Part shown: positions 18,633-27,281 of the stretch, one piece after another
How the letters are laid out: each line of letters opens with the position of its first letter
Numbering within the stretch: the stretch's first letter is position 1
Origin: Cupriavidus sp. IDO
GTDB lineage: Bacteria > Pseudomonadota > Gammaproteobacteria > Burkholderiales > Burkholderiaceae
DNA length: 64,000 nucleotides
Assembly: GCF_000812465.1 (NCBI RefSeq)
Contig: NZ_JWMA01000018.1
Span: 1-64,000 of the forward strand
Reading direction: 5' to 3'
Notes under the pieces: generated by a model
Told to the model about the DNA's origin: nothing
Database searches by the model: none
The model's input: the letters and a program-made list of their open reading frames with translations, nothing else
Position numbers and translations under genes: made by a program

Positions 18633-18953
18633 ATGCTCAACGAACTCGAACAACTGGCCGCCAAGATCGGACGCGTGCTCCATCATGCGGATACCTTGGC
18701 GGCGGAAAACCAGCGGCTGCGCGAGGAAATTGCGCGCCTGCAAGGCGAAGCCACACAGTTGCGCAGCGACCGCGAGGCCATGGCCGCCGATCGCGAGTTG
18801 CTCAATGTCAAGATCGAGGAAGCCCAGTTGCGCATCCAGTCCATTCTCGACAAGCTGCCCACCGCGAGCGACGCGCGCCAGCTTGACCTGCTGGGCGAAG
18901 GCGCCGCTGCGCAAGGCCCCGGCACCGACAAGGCCCCCGGAGAACACGCATGA
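18633..18953 (+). CDS. Small coiled-coil protein, ZapB-like (TIGR02449 type)
   Basis: The 106-residue protein is almost wholly a predicted coiled coil, with heptads such as LEQLAAKIGRVLHHADTLA and ENQRLREEIARLQGEA, and a disordered Gly/Ala-rich tail. It is encoded directly before zapA with a 4-bp ATGA overlap, the arrangement seen for ZapB-like division proteins in proteobacteria. It likely bridges or stabilises Z-ring components with ZapA. An ATG at 18621 would add four residues; 18633 is chosen for the AGG upstream and family start. Function is inferred from context and shape. Confidence 0.75.
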   Translation: MLNELEQLAAKIGRVLHHADTLAAENQRLREEIARLQGEATQLRSDREAMAADRELLNVKIEEAQLRIQSILDKLPTASDARQLDLLGEGAAAQGPGTDKAPGEHA

Positions 18954-19297
18954 GCAACAAGCAAGTCGAAGTCCATATCGCCGGCCAGCCCTACCGCTTC
19001 GCCATCGCGCCCGACAACGAGGCCGCGCTGCTCGAGGCGGTGGCGCTGGTCGACACCCAGATGAGCAAGCTGAAGAACAGCGTGGCGGCCAAGGGCGTTG
19101 AACGCGTAGCCGTGATGGCCGCGATCAGCATCGCCTCGGACCTGCTCGCCCTGCAGCGCAAGCAGCAGGCTGACGGGACCATTCCGGTCGACGCCATCCG
19201 CGCGCGCATCCGCGAACTCAACGAGCGCGCCGACGAGGCCCTGCGCCAGTACGCGCATGTAGGCACCGGCACGCAGGCATCGCAGCCGCAGGGTTGA
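18950..19297 (+). CDS. zapA: Cell division protein ZapA
   Basis: The 115-residue protein starts MSNKQVEVHIAGQPYRFAI, the N-terminal globular domain, and has a long C-terminal coiled coil (ALQRKQQADG to ELNERADEALRQYAH). It binds and cross-links FtsZ filaments at midcell. It overlaps the ZapB-like gene by 4 bp. 6S RNA is encoded downstream, an arrangement common in proteobacteria. Confidence 0.93.
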   Translation: MSNKQVEVHIAGQPYRFAIAPDNEAALLEAVALVDTQMSKLKNSVAAKGVERVAVMAAISIASDLLALQRKQQADGTIPVDAIRARIRELNERADEALRQYAHVGTGTQASQPQG

Positions 19298-19377
19298 GCT
19301 TGCGCAATGGCGCCGGCATGCGATGTGCGCTGGATGCCGCGCTGTTGCGCAAAATGTAACGACGGGCGCTGACGGAC

Positions 19378-19406
19378 TTGGTATGCAACTCGACGCGGTG
19401 TATAGT
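19378..19406 (+). promoter_or_regulatory. Candidate promoter for the 6S RNA precursor
   Basis: TTGGTA (19378-19383), a 17-bp spacer and TATAGT (19401-19406) predict a start near 19413, about 167 nt before the mature 6S 5' end. A closer promoter was not evident. Confidence 0.5.
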
Positions 19407-19500
19407 GTAGCCAGACTGCACGAAGCACCACAGATGTGCAGCATCAAGGTCGGGTTATCGCGCCTGGCCGCCGTTCTCATCCCATCCTAGTTCGAAACGG

Positions 19501-19573
19501 CAAACGTCTGACATCTCGCCCGCGGGTTCGCTTTTACGGGGCACGCAAGGGGTGTTGGAGAGTCAGACGTTTG
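19501..19573. repeat. 12-bp inverted repeat ahead of 6S RNA
   Basis: CAAACGTCTGAC (19501-19512) and GTCAGACGTTTG (19562-19573) are perfect reverse complements separated by 49 bp. The second arm ends 7 bp before the mature 6S stem. If transcribed, it would form a stable stem-loop in the precursor. Confidence 0.6.
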
Positions 19574-19579
19574 ACAGTT

Positions 19580-19790
19580 TCCCTGCCTGGTTCGTGAGGG
19601 TCATAAACTCCTTGAACCGATATGCATTGCATGGTGCGGGATCATGTCGCATGGGCGAGCGTGTCGCTTCATTCATAGTCCGGGCCTGGCTTGGACTCCC
19701 TGAGTGGGTGATGTACCCAAAATGCGACTTCCGCAGCCACTCTGAACCTCACTTGGGTTCAGGATGCCGACCCAGCGGCCGAGGCGGGGA
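19580..19790 (+). ncRNA. ssrS: 6S RNA
   Basis: The ends pair as in 6S RNA (TCCCTGCCTGG at 19580-19590 with CCGAGGCGGGGA at 19779-19790). The 5' side contains CTCCTTGAACCGATATGCATTG, compared with the CCTGAGCCGATAT of E. coli 6S. The 3' side has AATGCGACTTC and TGAACCTCACTTGGGTTCAGG like the terminal-stem region. The large internal bubble mimics an open promoter and binds sigma70 RNA polymerase in stationary phase. It lies after zapA, the classic location. Exact ends are estimated from the pairing. Confidence 0.88.
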
Positions 19791-19799
19791 CCCCTCAAA

Positions 19800-19834
19800 A
19801 GGCGGTGGTTTTCTGAACCACCGCCTTTTTTCTT
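19800..19834 (+). terminator. Intrinsic terminator after 6S RNA
   Basis: GGCGGTGGTT and AACCACCGCC form a 10-bp stem followed by a six-T run, 10 bp after the 6S 3' end. Confidence 0.9.
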
Positions 19835-19919
19835 GCCTGGCTTTTCCCGCTCACGCAGCCATCCGTGCTGCCGCGAGCCTTGCAGCGCCCCTTGCCAACT
19901 CATCCGCACATCCACGCCC

Positions 19920-20414
19920 ATGAGCCGCGCCGCCACCCCGCCCGCTCCGAAACGCGCCCGCCAGTACTGGCTGATGAAATCGGAGCCCGACGAAGCCAGC
20001 ATCGACGACCTTGCCAGGGAAGGCACACTGCCGTGGACCGGCGTGCGCAATTACCAGGCGCGCAACTTCATGCGCGACACCATGCAGATCGGCGACGGCG
20101 TACTGTTCTATCACTCGTCGTGCCCCGAGCCGGGCATCGCGGGGCTGGCCGAGGTCTGCTCGACGCCCTATCCCGACCCCACCCAGTTCGATCCGAAGAG
20201 CACGTATTACGATGCCGCCTCCAAACGCGAAGAGCCGCGCTGGATGCTGATCGATGTGCGCTTCGATCGAAAAAGCGCGCTGATCCCGCTCGCAGCCCTG
20301 CGCGAGCATGAAGAACTGGCCGACATGGTGGTGCTCCGGCGCGGCAACCGGCTCTCGATCACGCCGGTGACGCCCGCCGAATGGCGCTTCATCACCACCC
20401 GGCTGATGGGCTGA
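19920..20414 (+). CDS. EVE domain-containing protein
   Basis: The 164-residue protein has the EVE (PUA-like) fold signature: YWLMKSEPDEASIDDLA near residue 17-33, WTGVRNYQARNFMRDTM, GDGVLFYHSSCPEPGIAGLAEV, and a C-terminal LSITPVTPAEWRFI. The family reads modified bases in DNA or RNA through an aromatic pocket. Here it is a single-domain housekeeping-type copy with no restriction genes nearby. The first 15 residues are disordered. It follows the 6S terminator by 85 bp and runs codirectionally with the TauE gene. Confidence 0.9.
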   Translation: MSRAATPPAPKRARQYWLMKSEPDEASIDDLAREGTLPWTGVRNYQARNFMRDTMQIGDGVLFYHSSCPEPGIAGLAEVCSTPYPDPTQFDPKSTYYDAASKREEPRWMLIDVRFDRKSALIPLAALREHEELADMVVLRRGNRLSITPVTPAEWRFITTRLMG

Positions 20415-20487
20415 CCTGTTTCACCGGCCGTAGCCCGAACGGGGGGGCCGGCCAGACTCGAACAATAACAACGACACGCGTCACCCG

Positions 20488-21300
20488 ATGAACCTCACCC
20501 TGATCCCCGGCCTGCTCGCGCTCGGCGCTTTTACCGGTTTCTGCGCCGGCCTGCTCGGCGTGGGCGGCGGCATGATGATGGTGCCCTTCCTCACGCTGCT
20601 GTTCACCAGCATGGGCTTCGCCGACGAGGCCATCGTGCACATGGCGATTGCCACCTCGATGGGGACCATCCTGTTCACCTCGCTCTCGTCGGTGCTCGCC
20701 CATCACAAACGCGGCGCCGTGCGCTGGCCAATCGTCTTTGCGCTGGCGCCCGGCATCCTGGCCGGCGGCATGATCGGCGGCGGCAAGGTCTTCGCTGCGC
20801 TCAAGACGAGCTGGTTGTCGCTGGCGTTTGCCTGCTTCGTCGGCTTCTCTGCGTTGCAGATGCTGCGCAACCGGCGTCCGGCGCCGTCCCGGCAACTGCC
20901 CGGCACACCCGGCATGCTCGGGGCGGGCTCGGTGATCGGATTCCTGTCGAGCCTGGTGGGCGCCGGTGGCGCTTTCGTCTCGGTGCCGTTCATGACCTGG
21001 TGCAATGTGCCGATCCACAATGCCGTGGCTACCTCGGCGGCACTGGGTTTCCCGATCGCGGTGGCCAGTGTGCTCGGCTACATCTGGAGCGGCTGGCATC
21101 AGCCGGGACTGCCGCCCGCGTCGCTGGGCTATATCTATCTGCCCGCGCTGTTCGTGATCGCCATGGCGAGCGTGCTGACCGCGCCGCTCGGCGCGCGCAC
21201 CGCGCACCGGATGGACGTGAGCCAGCTCAAGAAGGCCTTCGCCGTGCTGCTACTCTGCCTGGCAACGTACATGCTGTGGAAGGCCTGGCGCGCGTTCTGA
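20488..21300 (+). CDS. TauE/SafE family sulfite exporter-like membrane protein
   Basis: The 270-residue inner-membrane protein has two repeats of the family motif (GFCAGLLGVGGGMMMVPFL near 13-31 and GFLSSLVGAGGAFVSVPFM near 151-169) and about eight hydrophobic helices. Such proteins move sulfite, sulfoacetate or other small anions outward. It is 73 bp after the EVE gene. No sulfur gene is adjacent here, so the substrate is open; a second TauE protein is encoded at 46540-47313. Confidence 0.88.
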   Translation: MNLTLIPGLLALGAFTGFCAGLLGVGGGMMMVPFLTLLFTSMGFADEAIVHMAIATSMGTILFTSLSSVLAHHKRGAVRWPIVFALAPGILAGGMIGGGKVFAALKTSWLSLAFACFVGFSALQMLRNRRPAPSRQLPGTPGMLGAGSVIGFLSSLVGAGGAFVSVPFMTWCNVPIHNAVATSAALGFPIAVASVLGYIWSGWHQPGLPPASLGYIYLPALFVIAMASVLTAPLGARTAHRMDVSQLKKAFAVLLLCLATYMLWKAWRAF

Positions 21301-21380
21301 GCCGCATGGCCGTGCCGCACGCAGGGAACGATTGACAGGCTGTTGCGTCTCATACCCATCACTTCTAACGGGAGAACTAG

Positions 21381-22082
21381 ATGAAACAACTGCTCGCGGC
21401 CACCCTGCTCGGCACCACCGCCATCGTTGCGTCCGCGGCCGGCGGCCCCACTGCTGAGCCGCCGTCGGGAGTATTGTCGCTGTCCGCGCAGGCCGTTACC
21501 GAAGTCCCGACCGATATCGTGCACCTGACGCTGGCAGCAGAGCAGGAAGGCGCGGAGCCGGCGGCAATCTCGTCCGCGCTGTCGACCCGCACGCAGGCGG
21601 TCATCACGCAGGCCAAGCGCACCCCGGGCGTGCAGGCGGAATCGGGGGGCTTCACCATCCACCCCACCACTGACCGCAATGGCCGCATCAGCACCTGGCG
21701 CGGGCGCTCGGAGGTCATCCTGCAATCGCGCGACTTCGCCGCGGTCTCGAAGCTCGCCGGCGAACTGGCCAGCCAGATGCAGGTGCAGAACATCGCCTTC
21801 TCGCTGTCGCGCGAGGCCCGCCAAGCAGCGGAAAGCAAGCTCGCCGAGCAGGCCGTTGGGTCCTTCCGCGAAAAGGCGCAGGCCACCACCAAGCTGTTCG
21901 GCTACAACAGCTACACGATCCGCGAAGTGAACCTGAATGAAAGCGGCGTGGTGCCGCCGATGCCGCGCATGTATGGCGCCGCCAAGGCCATGATGGCCGA
22001 CGCCGCCGCACCGGTGCCGGTCGAGGGCGGCAAGACCCAGGTCACCGTGTCGGTGAACGGGTCTGTGCAGATGCTGAAGTAA
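21381..22082 (+). CDS. SIMPL (DUF541) domain periplasmic protein
   Basis: The 233-residue protein has a signal peptide (MKQLLAATLLGTTAIVASA), then SLSAQAVTEVPTDIVHLTLAAEQEG, typical of the SIMPL/BP26/YggE family of periplasmic or outer-membrane proteins linked to oxidative stress. The C-terminal part has SVSVNGSVQML. A good Shine-Dalgarno (ACGGGAGAACTAG) lies 4-10 bp before the ATG. It is followed by a long perfect hairpin. Confidence 0.88.
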   Translation: MKQLLAATLLGTTAIVASAAGGPTAEPPSGVLSLSAQAVTEVPTDIVHLTLAAEQEGAEPAAISSALSTRTQAVITQAKRTPGVQAESGGFTIHPTTDRNGRISTWRGRSEVILQSRDFAAVSKLAGELASQMQVQNIAFSLSREARQAAESKLAEQAVGSFREKAQATTKLFGYNSYTIREVNLNESGVVPPMPRMYGAAKAMMADAAAPVPVEGGKTQVTVSVNGSVQMLK

Positions 22083-22102
22083 GGAAGGCGCTTGACCACC
22101 CG

Positions 22103-22148
22103 CCGGTGTGCTGCCTCTCCCGCAAGCGGGAGAGGCAGCACACCGGCA
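22103..22148. repeat. 22-bp-arm perfect palindrome between convergent genes
   Basis: Arms 22103-22124 and 22127-22148 are perfect reverse complements around an AA loop, with core CTCTCCCGCAAGCGGGAGAG. It lies between the SIMPL gene and the convergent matB. No U-tract follows, so it may be a REP-like dispersed palindrome that also ends transcription in both directions. Confidence 0.7.
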
Positions 22149-22163
22149 GCGTCTGCAAGTCCC

Positions 22164-23717
22164 TCAGAGCCCGGCGAACTGCTGCCGCAGCACGTTCTTC
22201 TGCACCTTGCCCATGGTGTTGCGCGGCAGTTCCTCCACCACGTGCACGCGCTTGGGCACCTTGAAGTTGGCGATGCGCCCCTTCAGCGTGCCGATCAGCG
22301 CCGCCTCGTCCAGTTCGGCGCCGGGCTTCTGCACCACCACGGCCACCACGGCCTCGCCGAAGTCGACATGCGGCACGCCGATCACCGCGCTCTCCACCAC
22401 GCCGGGCATCTCGTCGATAAAGCTCTCGATCTCCTTCGGGTACACGTTGTAGCCGCCCGAGATAATCAGGTCCTTGCTGCGGCCGACAATGGTCAGGTAG
22501 TCGTCCGGCACCGCGCGTTCGCCTGACTGGCTGACGATGGCCCCGCCAAAGCGGCCCACGTCGCCGGTCTTGAACCAGCCGTCACCGGCGAATTCCTCGC
22601 GCGTCTTTTCCGGCATGCGCCAGTAGCTCTTGAACACGTTCGGGCCTTTCACCTCGACATTGCCGATCTCGCCGGCGGCGCAGGCCTTGCCTTCGCCATC
22701 CACCACGCGCACCGACACGCCCGGCAGCGGCATGCCGACGGTGCCGCCGATGCGATCGCCTAACGCGGTGTCATAGGGATTCGATACCAACATCACGGTC
22801 TCGCTCATGCCGTAGCGCTCGAGAATGGTGTGGCCCGTGCGCGTGCGGAATTCGTCAAAGGTTTCGAGCAGAAGCGGCGCCGAGCCCGACACGAACAGCC
22901 GCATGCGGCGGCAGGTATCGTCGTCGAAGCGCGGTTCCTGCAGCATGCGCACATAGTAGGTGGGCACGCCCATCATCACGGTCGAGCGCGGCAGGAATTT
23001 CAGCACCTGCGCCATATCGAGCCTGGGCGTCCAGATCATCTTGGCGCCCGCCAGCAGCGCGCCGTGCGAGGCCACGAACAGGCCGTGCACATGGAAGATC
23101 GGCAGCATGTGCAGCAGCACGTCGTCGCTGCGCCAGCCCCAGTATTCGTGCAGCGTCTGTGCATTCGACGACAGGTTGCCGTGCGTGAGCATCGCCCCCT
23201 TGCTGCGCCCGGTGGTACCCGAGGTATAGAGGATGGCCGTCAGGTCTTCCTCGGCGCGTTGCACCGTTTCAAACGTATCCGGCTGCGCCGCGGCGCGCGA
23301 CAGCAGCGAGCCGCTGCGGTCTTCGTCGAGCGTGAAGACATGGCCGGTGCCGTGCCGGAATGCCACCTTCGACACCCAGCCGAAATTCTTGCTGCTGCAC
23401 ACGACCACCGCCGGCTCGGCATTGCCGACGAAGTAGTCGATCTCGGCTTCCTGGTAGGCCGTGTTCAGTGGCAGGTAGACATAGCCGGCGCGCAGCGTGG
23501 CGAGGTACAGGAACAGCGCCTCGGGCGACTTCTCGACCTGGACCGCTACGCGCGAGCCTTCGGGCAGGTGCAGCGACTTGAGCAGGTTGGCCAGCTTGGC
23601 GGTGGCGCGGTCGAGATCGTCCCAGCTGTAGTACAGGCCGTCGTGCGTTTCGATGCAGCAGGCGGTGCGGTCGGCGGGGAAGCGGGATTCGAACAGGGCG
23701 AACAGGTTGGCGTTCAT
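22164..23717 (-). CDS. matB: Malonyl-CoA synthetase (malonate-CoA ligase)
   Basis: The 517-residue ANL-superfamily enzyme activates malonate with ATP and CoA. The P-loop LYTSGTTGRSKGAMLTHGNL lies at about 160-179, then HMLPIFHVHGLFVA, ILERYGMSETVM, GWFKTGDVGR and the C-terminal lysine loop PRNTMGKVQKNVL. The high similarity of HVHGLF and ERYGMSE to MatB, plus malonyl-CoA decarboxylase in the operon, supports malonate over other dicarboxylates. It is the last gene of the operon. Confidence 0.92.
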   Translation of the reverse strand: MNANLFALFESRFPADRTACCIETHDGLYYSWDDLDRATAKLANLLKSLHLPEGSRVAVQVEKSPEALFLYLATLRAGYVYLPLNTAYQEAEIDYFVGNAEPAVVVCSSKNFGWVSKVAFRHGTGHVFTLDEDRSGSLLSRAAAQPDTFETVQRAEEDLTAILYTSGTTGRSKGAMLTHGNLSSNAQTLHEYWGWRSDDVLLHMLPIFHVHGLFVASHGALLAGAKMIWTPRLDMAQVLKFLPRSTVMMGVPTYYVRMLQEPRFDDDTCRRMRLFVSGSAPLLLETFDEFRTRTGHTILERYGMSETVMLVSNPYDTALGDRIGGTVGMPLPGVSVRVVDGEGKACAAGEIGNVEVKGPNVFKSYWRMPEKTREEFAGDGWFKTGDVGRFGGAIVSQSGERAVPDDYLTIVGRSKDLIISGGYNVYPKEIESFIDEMPGVVESAVIGVPHVDFGEAVVAVVVQKPGAELDEAALIGTLKGRIANFKVPKRVHVVEELPRNTMGKVQKNVLRQQFAGL

Positions 23718-23785
23718 GGTGTAGATCGGAAATGAAGACTTGCGAATTGCGTGCAGCGGCCTGGAAGGTGAAAGCGTGAGGGAAG

Positions 23786-24568
23786 CTAATTCCCGTTGAA
23801 TTGAGGGGAGCGGCGCGCCAGGAACGCCGACACGCCTTCGGCGTGATCCTCGCCCCCGGCATAGGCGAAATGCGCGTCAAGCTCGGCCGCCGTCAGCGGC
23901 ACCGGCTGCGGCGACAGCCGCCGGATAGTGGCCTTGTTGATGCGGGCTGCGGTGGGAGCCCCGGCAGCAATGCGGCGCACGGTGGCAGCGACTTCTTCCG
24001 CGAGCCCGACCGCCGATACCACGCGCGTCAGCAGGCCCTTTTCGCGCGCTTCGGCTGCATCGAACACGCGGCCTTCGAGCAGGATTTCAAGTGTGACGGC
24101 ACGCCCGGCGAGCGCAAGCAATCCCTGCAGCTCGCCGGGTGCCATCGGGAATCCGAGCCGGTTGATCGGCACGCCGAAGCGGCTGTCGTCGGCGGCAATG
24201 CGCAGGTCGCAGTGGCAGGCGATCTCCAGTCCGCCGCCCACGCATACGCCTTCGATCATGGCGACAGTCGGGTGCGTGCATCCGGCAATCGCGGCCAGTG
24301 CCGGCGCGATGATTTCCATGTGGTAGCGGCGCACCGCTGCCTCGTCGCCGCGTACCTGCGGAAACTCGGCAATATCGGCGCCGGCGGCAAAGTTGCCGTC
24401 GGCGCCGCGCACCACCACGCAGCGCAGCGAGGTGTCCGCGGACAGCCGCGCAAAGCCATCGGCGAGCGCCTGCCACATCTGCGCGGATATGGCATTGAGC
24501 TTGCCTGGGTGCGAGAGCGTGACGGTGGCCGTCGCGCCCTCGGAAGCAACTAAGACGGCTCCGCTCAT
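23786..24568 (-). CDS. Enoyl-CoA hydratase/isomerase family protein
   Basis: This 260-residue crotonase-fold protein has HPGKLNAISAQMWQALA near the N-terminus, the oxyanion-hole block VVRGADGNFAAGADIAEF at about 57-74, and CVGGGLEIACHCDLRIAADDSRFGVP at about 103-128. The fold's second catalytic position reads as LGFPMAPGELQ rather than the common Glu-containing LGLIPGAGGTQ, so activity is not assured to be hydration. The start at 24568 has AGGAG 8 bp upstream. Its position between the Bug receptor and matB suggests work on a CoA ester related to malonate. Confidence 0.88.
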   Translation of the reverse strand: MSGAVLVASEGATATVTLSHPGKLNAISAQMWQALADGFARLSADTSLRCVVVRGADGNFAAGADIAEFPQVRGDEAAVRRYHMEIIAPALAAIAGCTHPTVAMIEGVCVGGGLEIACHCDLRIAADDSRFGVPINRLGFPMAPGELQGLLALAGRAVTLEILLEGRVFDAAEAREKGLLTRVVSAVGLAEEVAATVRRIAAGAPTAARINKATIRRLSPQPVPLTAAELDAHFAYAGGEDHAEGVSAFLARRSPQFNGN

Positions 24569-24639
24569 CGCGAAACTCCTGCCGGACATCCGGCGCGTAC
24601 GTGGATCAGATTCATCTCTGCTCGCTTCCGGGCCCGGGG

Positions 24640-25644
24640 TCAGTCGATCTTGGCGCCGGACAGTTGCACCACCTGCGCCCAGCGCTTGATCTCGGCGTGC
24701 TGGAACTGCGCGAACTGGTCAGGCGTGAACGACGGCGTTTCCGAGCCGTTGTTGAGCCAGATCTGCTTGAGTTCCGGCGTGTTCAGGGCCTTCTCGGTTT
24801 CGGTATAGAGCCGGTCCACAATTTCCTTGGGCGTGCCCTTCGGCACCCACAGCGCATACCAGGTCGACACCTCGTAGTTCGGCACGCCCGCCTCGGCCGC
24901 AGTCGGCACGTTGGGGAAAGCCGGCGAGCGCCTGGACGACGCCACCGCCAGCGCCTTGATGCGGCCTGCTCGAATGTGTTGCGCCGACGAACCCAACCCG
25001 TCGAAATCGAGGTCGATCTGGCCGGCGATCAGGTCCGACAGCGCCGGTCCCGCGCCCTTGTATGGGATATGGGTGATGAAGGTCTTGGTCTGGAGCTTGA
25101 ACAGCTCGCCGGCCAGGTGATGCGAGGAGCCGTTGCCGGCCGAACCGTAGTTCAGCTTGCCCGGATTCTTCCTGGCGTACGCGATCAGCTCCTGCAGCGT
25201 ATTGGCCTGCACGTGCGAGGGGTTGACCACCACCACCTGAGGCGGCTGCGCGATCACCGTGACGGGAATGAAATCCTTCTCGATGTCGTAGTCCAGCTTC
25301 TTGTAGAACGACGGCGCGATGGCGTGGTGCGCGCCACCGATGAAGACGGTGTAGCCGTCGGGCGCGGCCTTGGCCGCCATGCTGGCGCCCACAGTGCCGC
25401 CGGCGCCGCCGCGGTTGTCGATGACGAACTGCTTGCCGATCTGCTTGGAAAGCTGGGCGGTCAGCGGCCGGGCAAAGGCATCGGTGCCACCGCCGGCCGG
25501 GAACGGCACGATGACCGTGATCGGCTTGGAGGGCCACGTGTCGGCCGATGCCGACGGCGCATACATCGCAATGCCCGCAACGACCCCTGCGGCAATGCCG
25601 GCAGCCCGAGTGCAGGCTGCCAGGCTGAACTGGCGACGATTCAT
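24640..25644 (-). CDS. Bug family solute-binding protein
   Basis: The 334-residue tripartite tricarboxylate transporter receptor has a Tat/Sec-type signal (MNRRQFSLAACTRAAGIAAG, cleavage near ASA-DTWPSKPI) and the Bug marks PITVIVPFPAGGGTDAFARP, VIDNRGGAGGTVGA and YGSAGNGSSHHLAGELF. It binds a carboxylate, plausibly malonate given the operon. No TctA/TctB membrane partners are in the window, as is common for the expanded Bug families of Burkholderiales. The start is supported by AGGAGA just upstream. Confidence 0.93.
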   Translation of the reverse strand: MNRRQFSLAACTRAAGIAAGVVAGIAMYAPSASADTWPSKPITVIVPFPAGGGTDAFARPLTAQLSKQIGKQFVIDNRGGAGGTVGASMAAKAAPDGYTVFIGGAHHAIAPSFYKKLDYDIEKDFIPVTVIAQPPQVVVVNPSHVQANTLQELIAYARKNPGKLNYGSAGNGSSHHLAGELFKLQTKTFITHIPYKGAGPALSDLIAGQIDLDFDGLGSSAQHIRAGRIKALAVASSRRSPAFPNVPTAAEAGVPNYEVSTWYALWVPKGTPKEIVDRLYTETEKALNTPELKQIWLNNGSETPSFTPDQFAQFQHAEIKRWAQVVQLSGAKID

Positions 25645-25765
25645 GTACTGTCTCCTCTCTCTCTTGATACGGAAAGTCAATCGAAGTACTGCTGGTGGTA
25701 TCCCGACAAAAATAGCGATGCGCCCGGCGTTGTCCTGTTGTGTCTTTTCCGTGACCCGACCCCGG

Positions 25766-27229
25766 TCACAGCAGCTTCCCGACGGCGCGGCTGACGCGCG
25801 GGTTGCCTTCGCCAAGGCGCGCTAGATTGTCATCCAGCGCCTCCGGCACGTAAAGGTAGTTCACCATCATGCCGCACGCCTGCGCACGTCCCTTGCGCGA
25901 AAGGTCGGCGCCCCAGTTCAGGCGCTCGACGCAGGCGCCGTTGCCCAGGTGGAAGCGCGCCACCGGGTCGGCCGGCAGCGACTGGCTGCGCTCGCGCACC
26001 AGGTAGTGCGCGGCCAGCGTAAGCGCGGTGTCGCGCACCATGGCATCGCTTGCCTCCGCCGGCAGTGCCTCTAGCCAGGCGGCGCCGTCCGCAGGTGCCG
26101 GGCCTTGCTTGTCAGTCCAGCGCACAAGGCGCTTCTCGCCCAGCACGCGCGCCACGGCCGCCCCGTCCTGCTTGCGCAGCCAGTCGGCAAACCCCGGAAT
26201 CGGCGAAAGTGTAGCGAACTGCTTCACCTTGGGGAATTCGCGCTGCACTTCATCGATCACGCGCTTGAGCAGGAAATTGCCGAAACTGACGCCGCGCAGG
26301 CCAGCCTGCGTGTTGGAGATCGAGTAGAAGATCGCCCACTTCACGCGGCGCAGGTCTTCCAGTGGTGCGGCCTCGTCCAGCAATGCCTGGACATTGGCTG
26401 CCATCTCCGGCACGAAGGCGACCTCGACGAAGATCAGCGGCTCGCGCGGGATGCGCGGGTGGAAGAACGCGTAGCAGCGGCGATCGGAATCGAGGCGGTT
26501 GCGCAGGTCGGTCCATGACGAGATCTCGTGCACGGCTTCGTAGCGGATCAGCTTTTCGAGCAGCGAGGCCGGCGAGTCCCAGGTGATGGGCTGCAGCTCG
26601 AGCAGGCCGACATCGAACCAGTTGGAAAACAGCGCCTCGAGGTCATCGTCGAGCACGCGCAGGCCTGGCATGCGGCGTTGCCAGCGGAGCATGTCGGCAC
26701 GCAGCTGGATCAGGAAATGCAGGCCGCATGCGCTCTGGTCGCTCTTGCCGTGCAGGGCCGCCAGGCGCTTGAAGAAGCGGATGCGGGCGTTCGACAACGC
26801 CTGCGTCAGCGCGGAACTGGCGCGGGCGGATTTAACGGGCTTGTCGCCCTTCTCTCCCTTGTCCGAGTCTGCCGGCACGCCGTCTTCCGCGCTGCTGCTG
26901 TTGGCCACTTCGGCCAGCACCGCCAGCATGCCGCGGCGCATGCCTTCGCCTGCCGCTTCGTACTCTGCCTGCCACGCCTGCGCGGCGGCATTGGCGGCGC
27001 CGTCCGTCAACCGCGCATCGAAGCACAGGCGCAATTGTTCGCGCTGGCGCCGCACCACGCGGGCCGGCAGCGGCGCCGGCTCGGCGTCTTTGCCGGCCGC
27101 CGGCGCGGCCTCGCCATCGCCCTTGCGCCCCCACCAGCGGCCAAGCCGCGACAGGAAATTGGAGCCCGCCGGTTCGCTCTCGCCCAACGGGGCGCTGATC
27201 TTCTGGTCGCCGGTGTCGAAGGAGTTCAT
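25766..27229 (-). CDS. matA: Malonyl-CoA decarboxylase
   Basis: The 487-residue enzyme converts malonyl-CoA to acetyl-CoA and CO2. The helical N-terminal domain precedes the GNAT-like catalytic domain with CYAFFHPRIPREPLIFVEVAF, SNTQAGLRGVSFGNFLLKRV, ATLSPIPGFADWL and the C-terminal HLGNGACVERLNWGADLS. These carry the His/Ser residues of the family active site. A lysine-rich loop (KGEKGDKPVKSAR) interrupts the N-terminal domain. Start 27229 is chosen over an upstream extension that overlaps the regulator. Together with MatB it turns malonate into acetyl-CoA. Confidence 0.95.
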   Translation of the reverse strand: MNSFDTGDQKISAPLGESEPAGSNFLSRLGRWWGRKGDGEAAPAAGKDAEPAPLPARVVRRQREQLRLCFDARLTDGAANAAAQAWQAEYEAAGEGMRRGMLAVLAEVANSSSAEDGVPADSDKGEKGDKPVKSARASSALTQALSNARIRFFKRLAALHGKSDQSACGLHFLIQLRADMLRWQRRMPGLRVLDDDLEALFSNWFDVGLLELQPITWDSPASLLEKLIRYEAVHEISSWTDLRNRLDSDRRCYAFFHPRIPREPLIFVEVAFVPEMAANVQALLDEAAPLEDLRRVKWAIFYSISNTQAGLRGVSFGNFLLKRVIDEVQREFPKVKQFATLSPIPGFADWLRKQDGAAVARVLGEKRLVRWTDKQGPAPADGAAWLEALPAEASDAMVRDTALTLAAHYLVRERSQSLPADPVARFHLGNGACVERLNWGADLSRKGRAQACGMMVNYLYVPEALDDNLARLGEGNPRVSRAVGKLL

Positions 27230-27281
27230 GGGATACCTGCCTTGGGTGCGTGACGAAACTATCAAAGCGATATAAGGGCGC

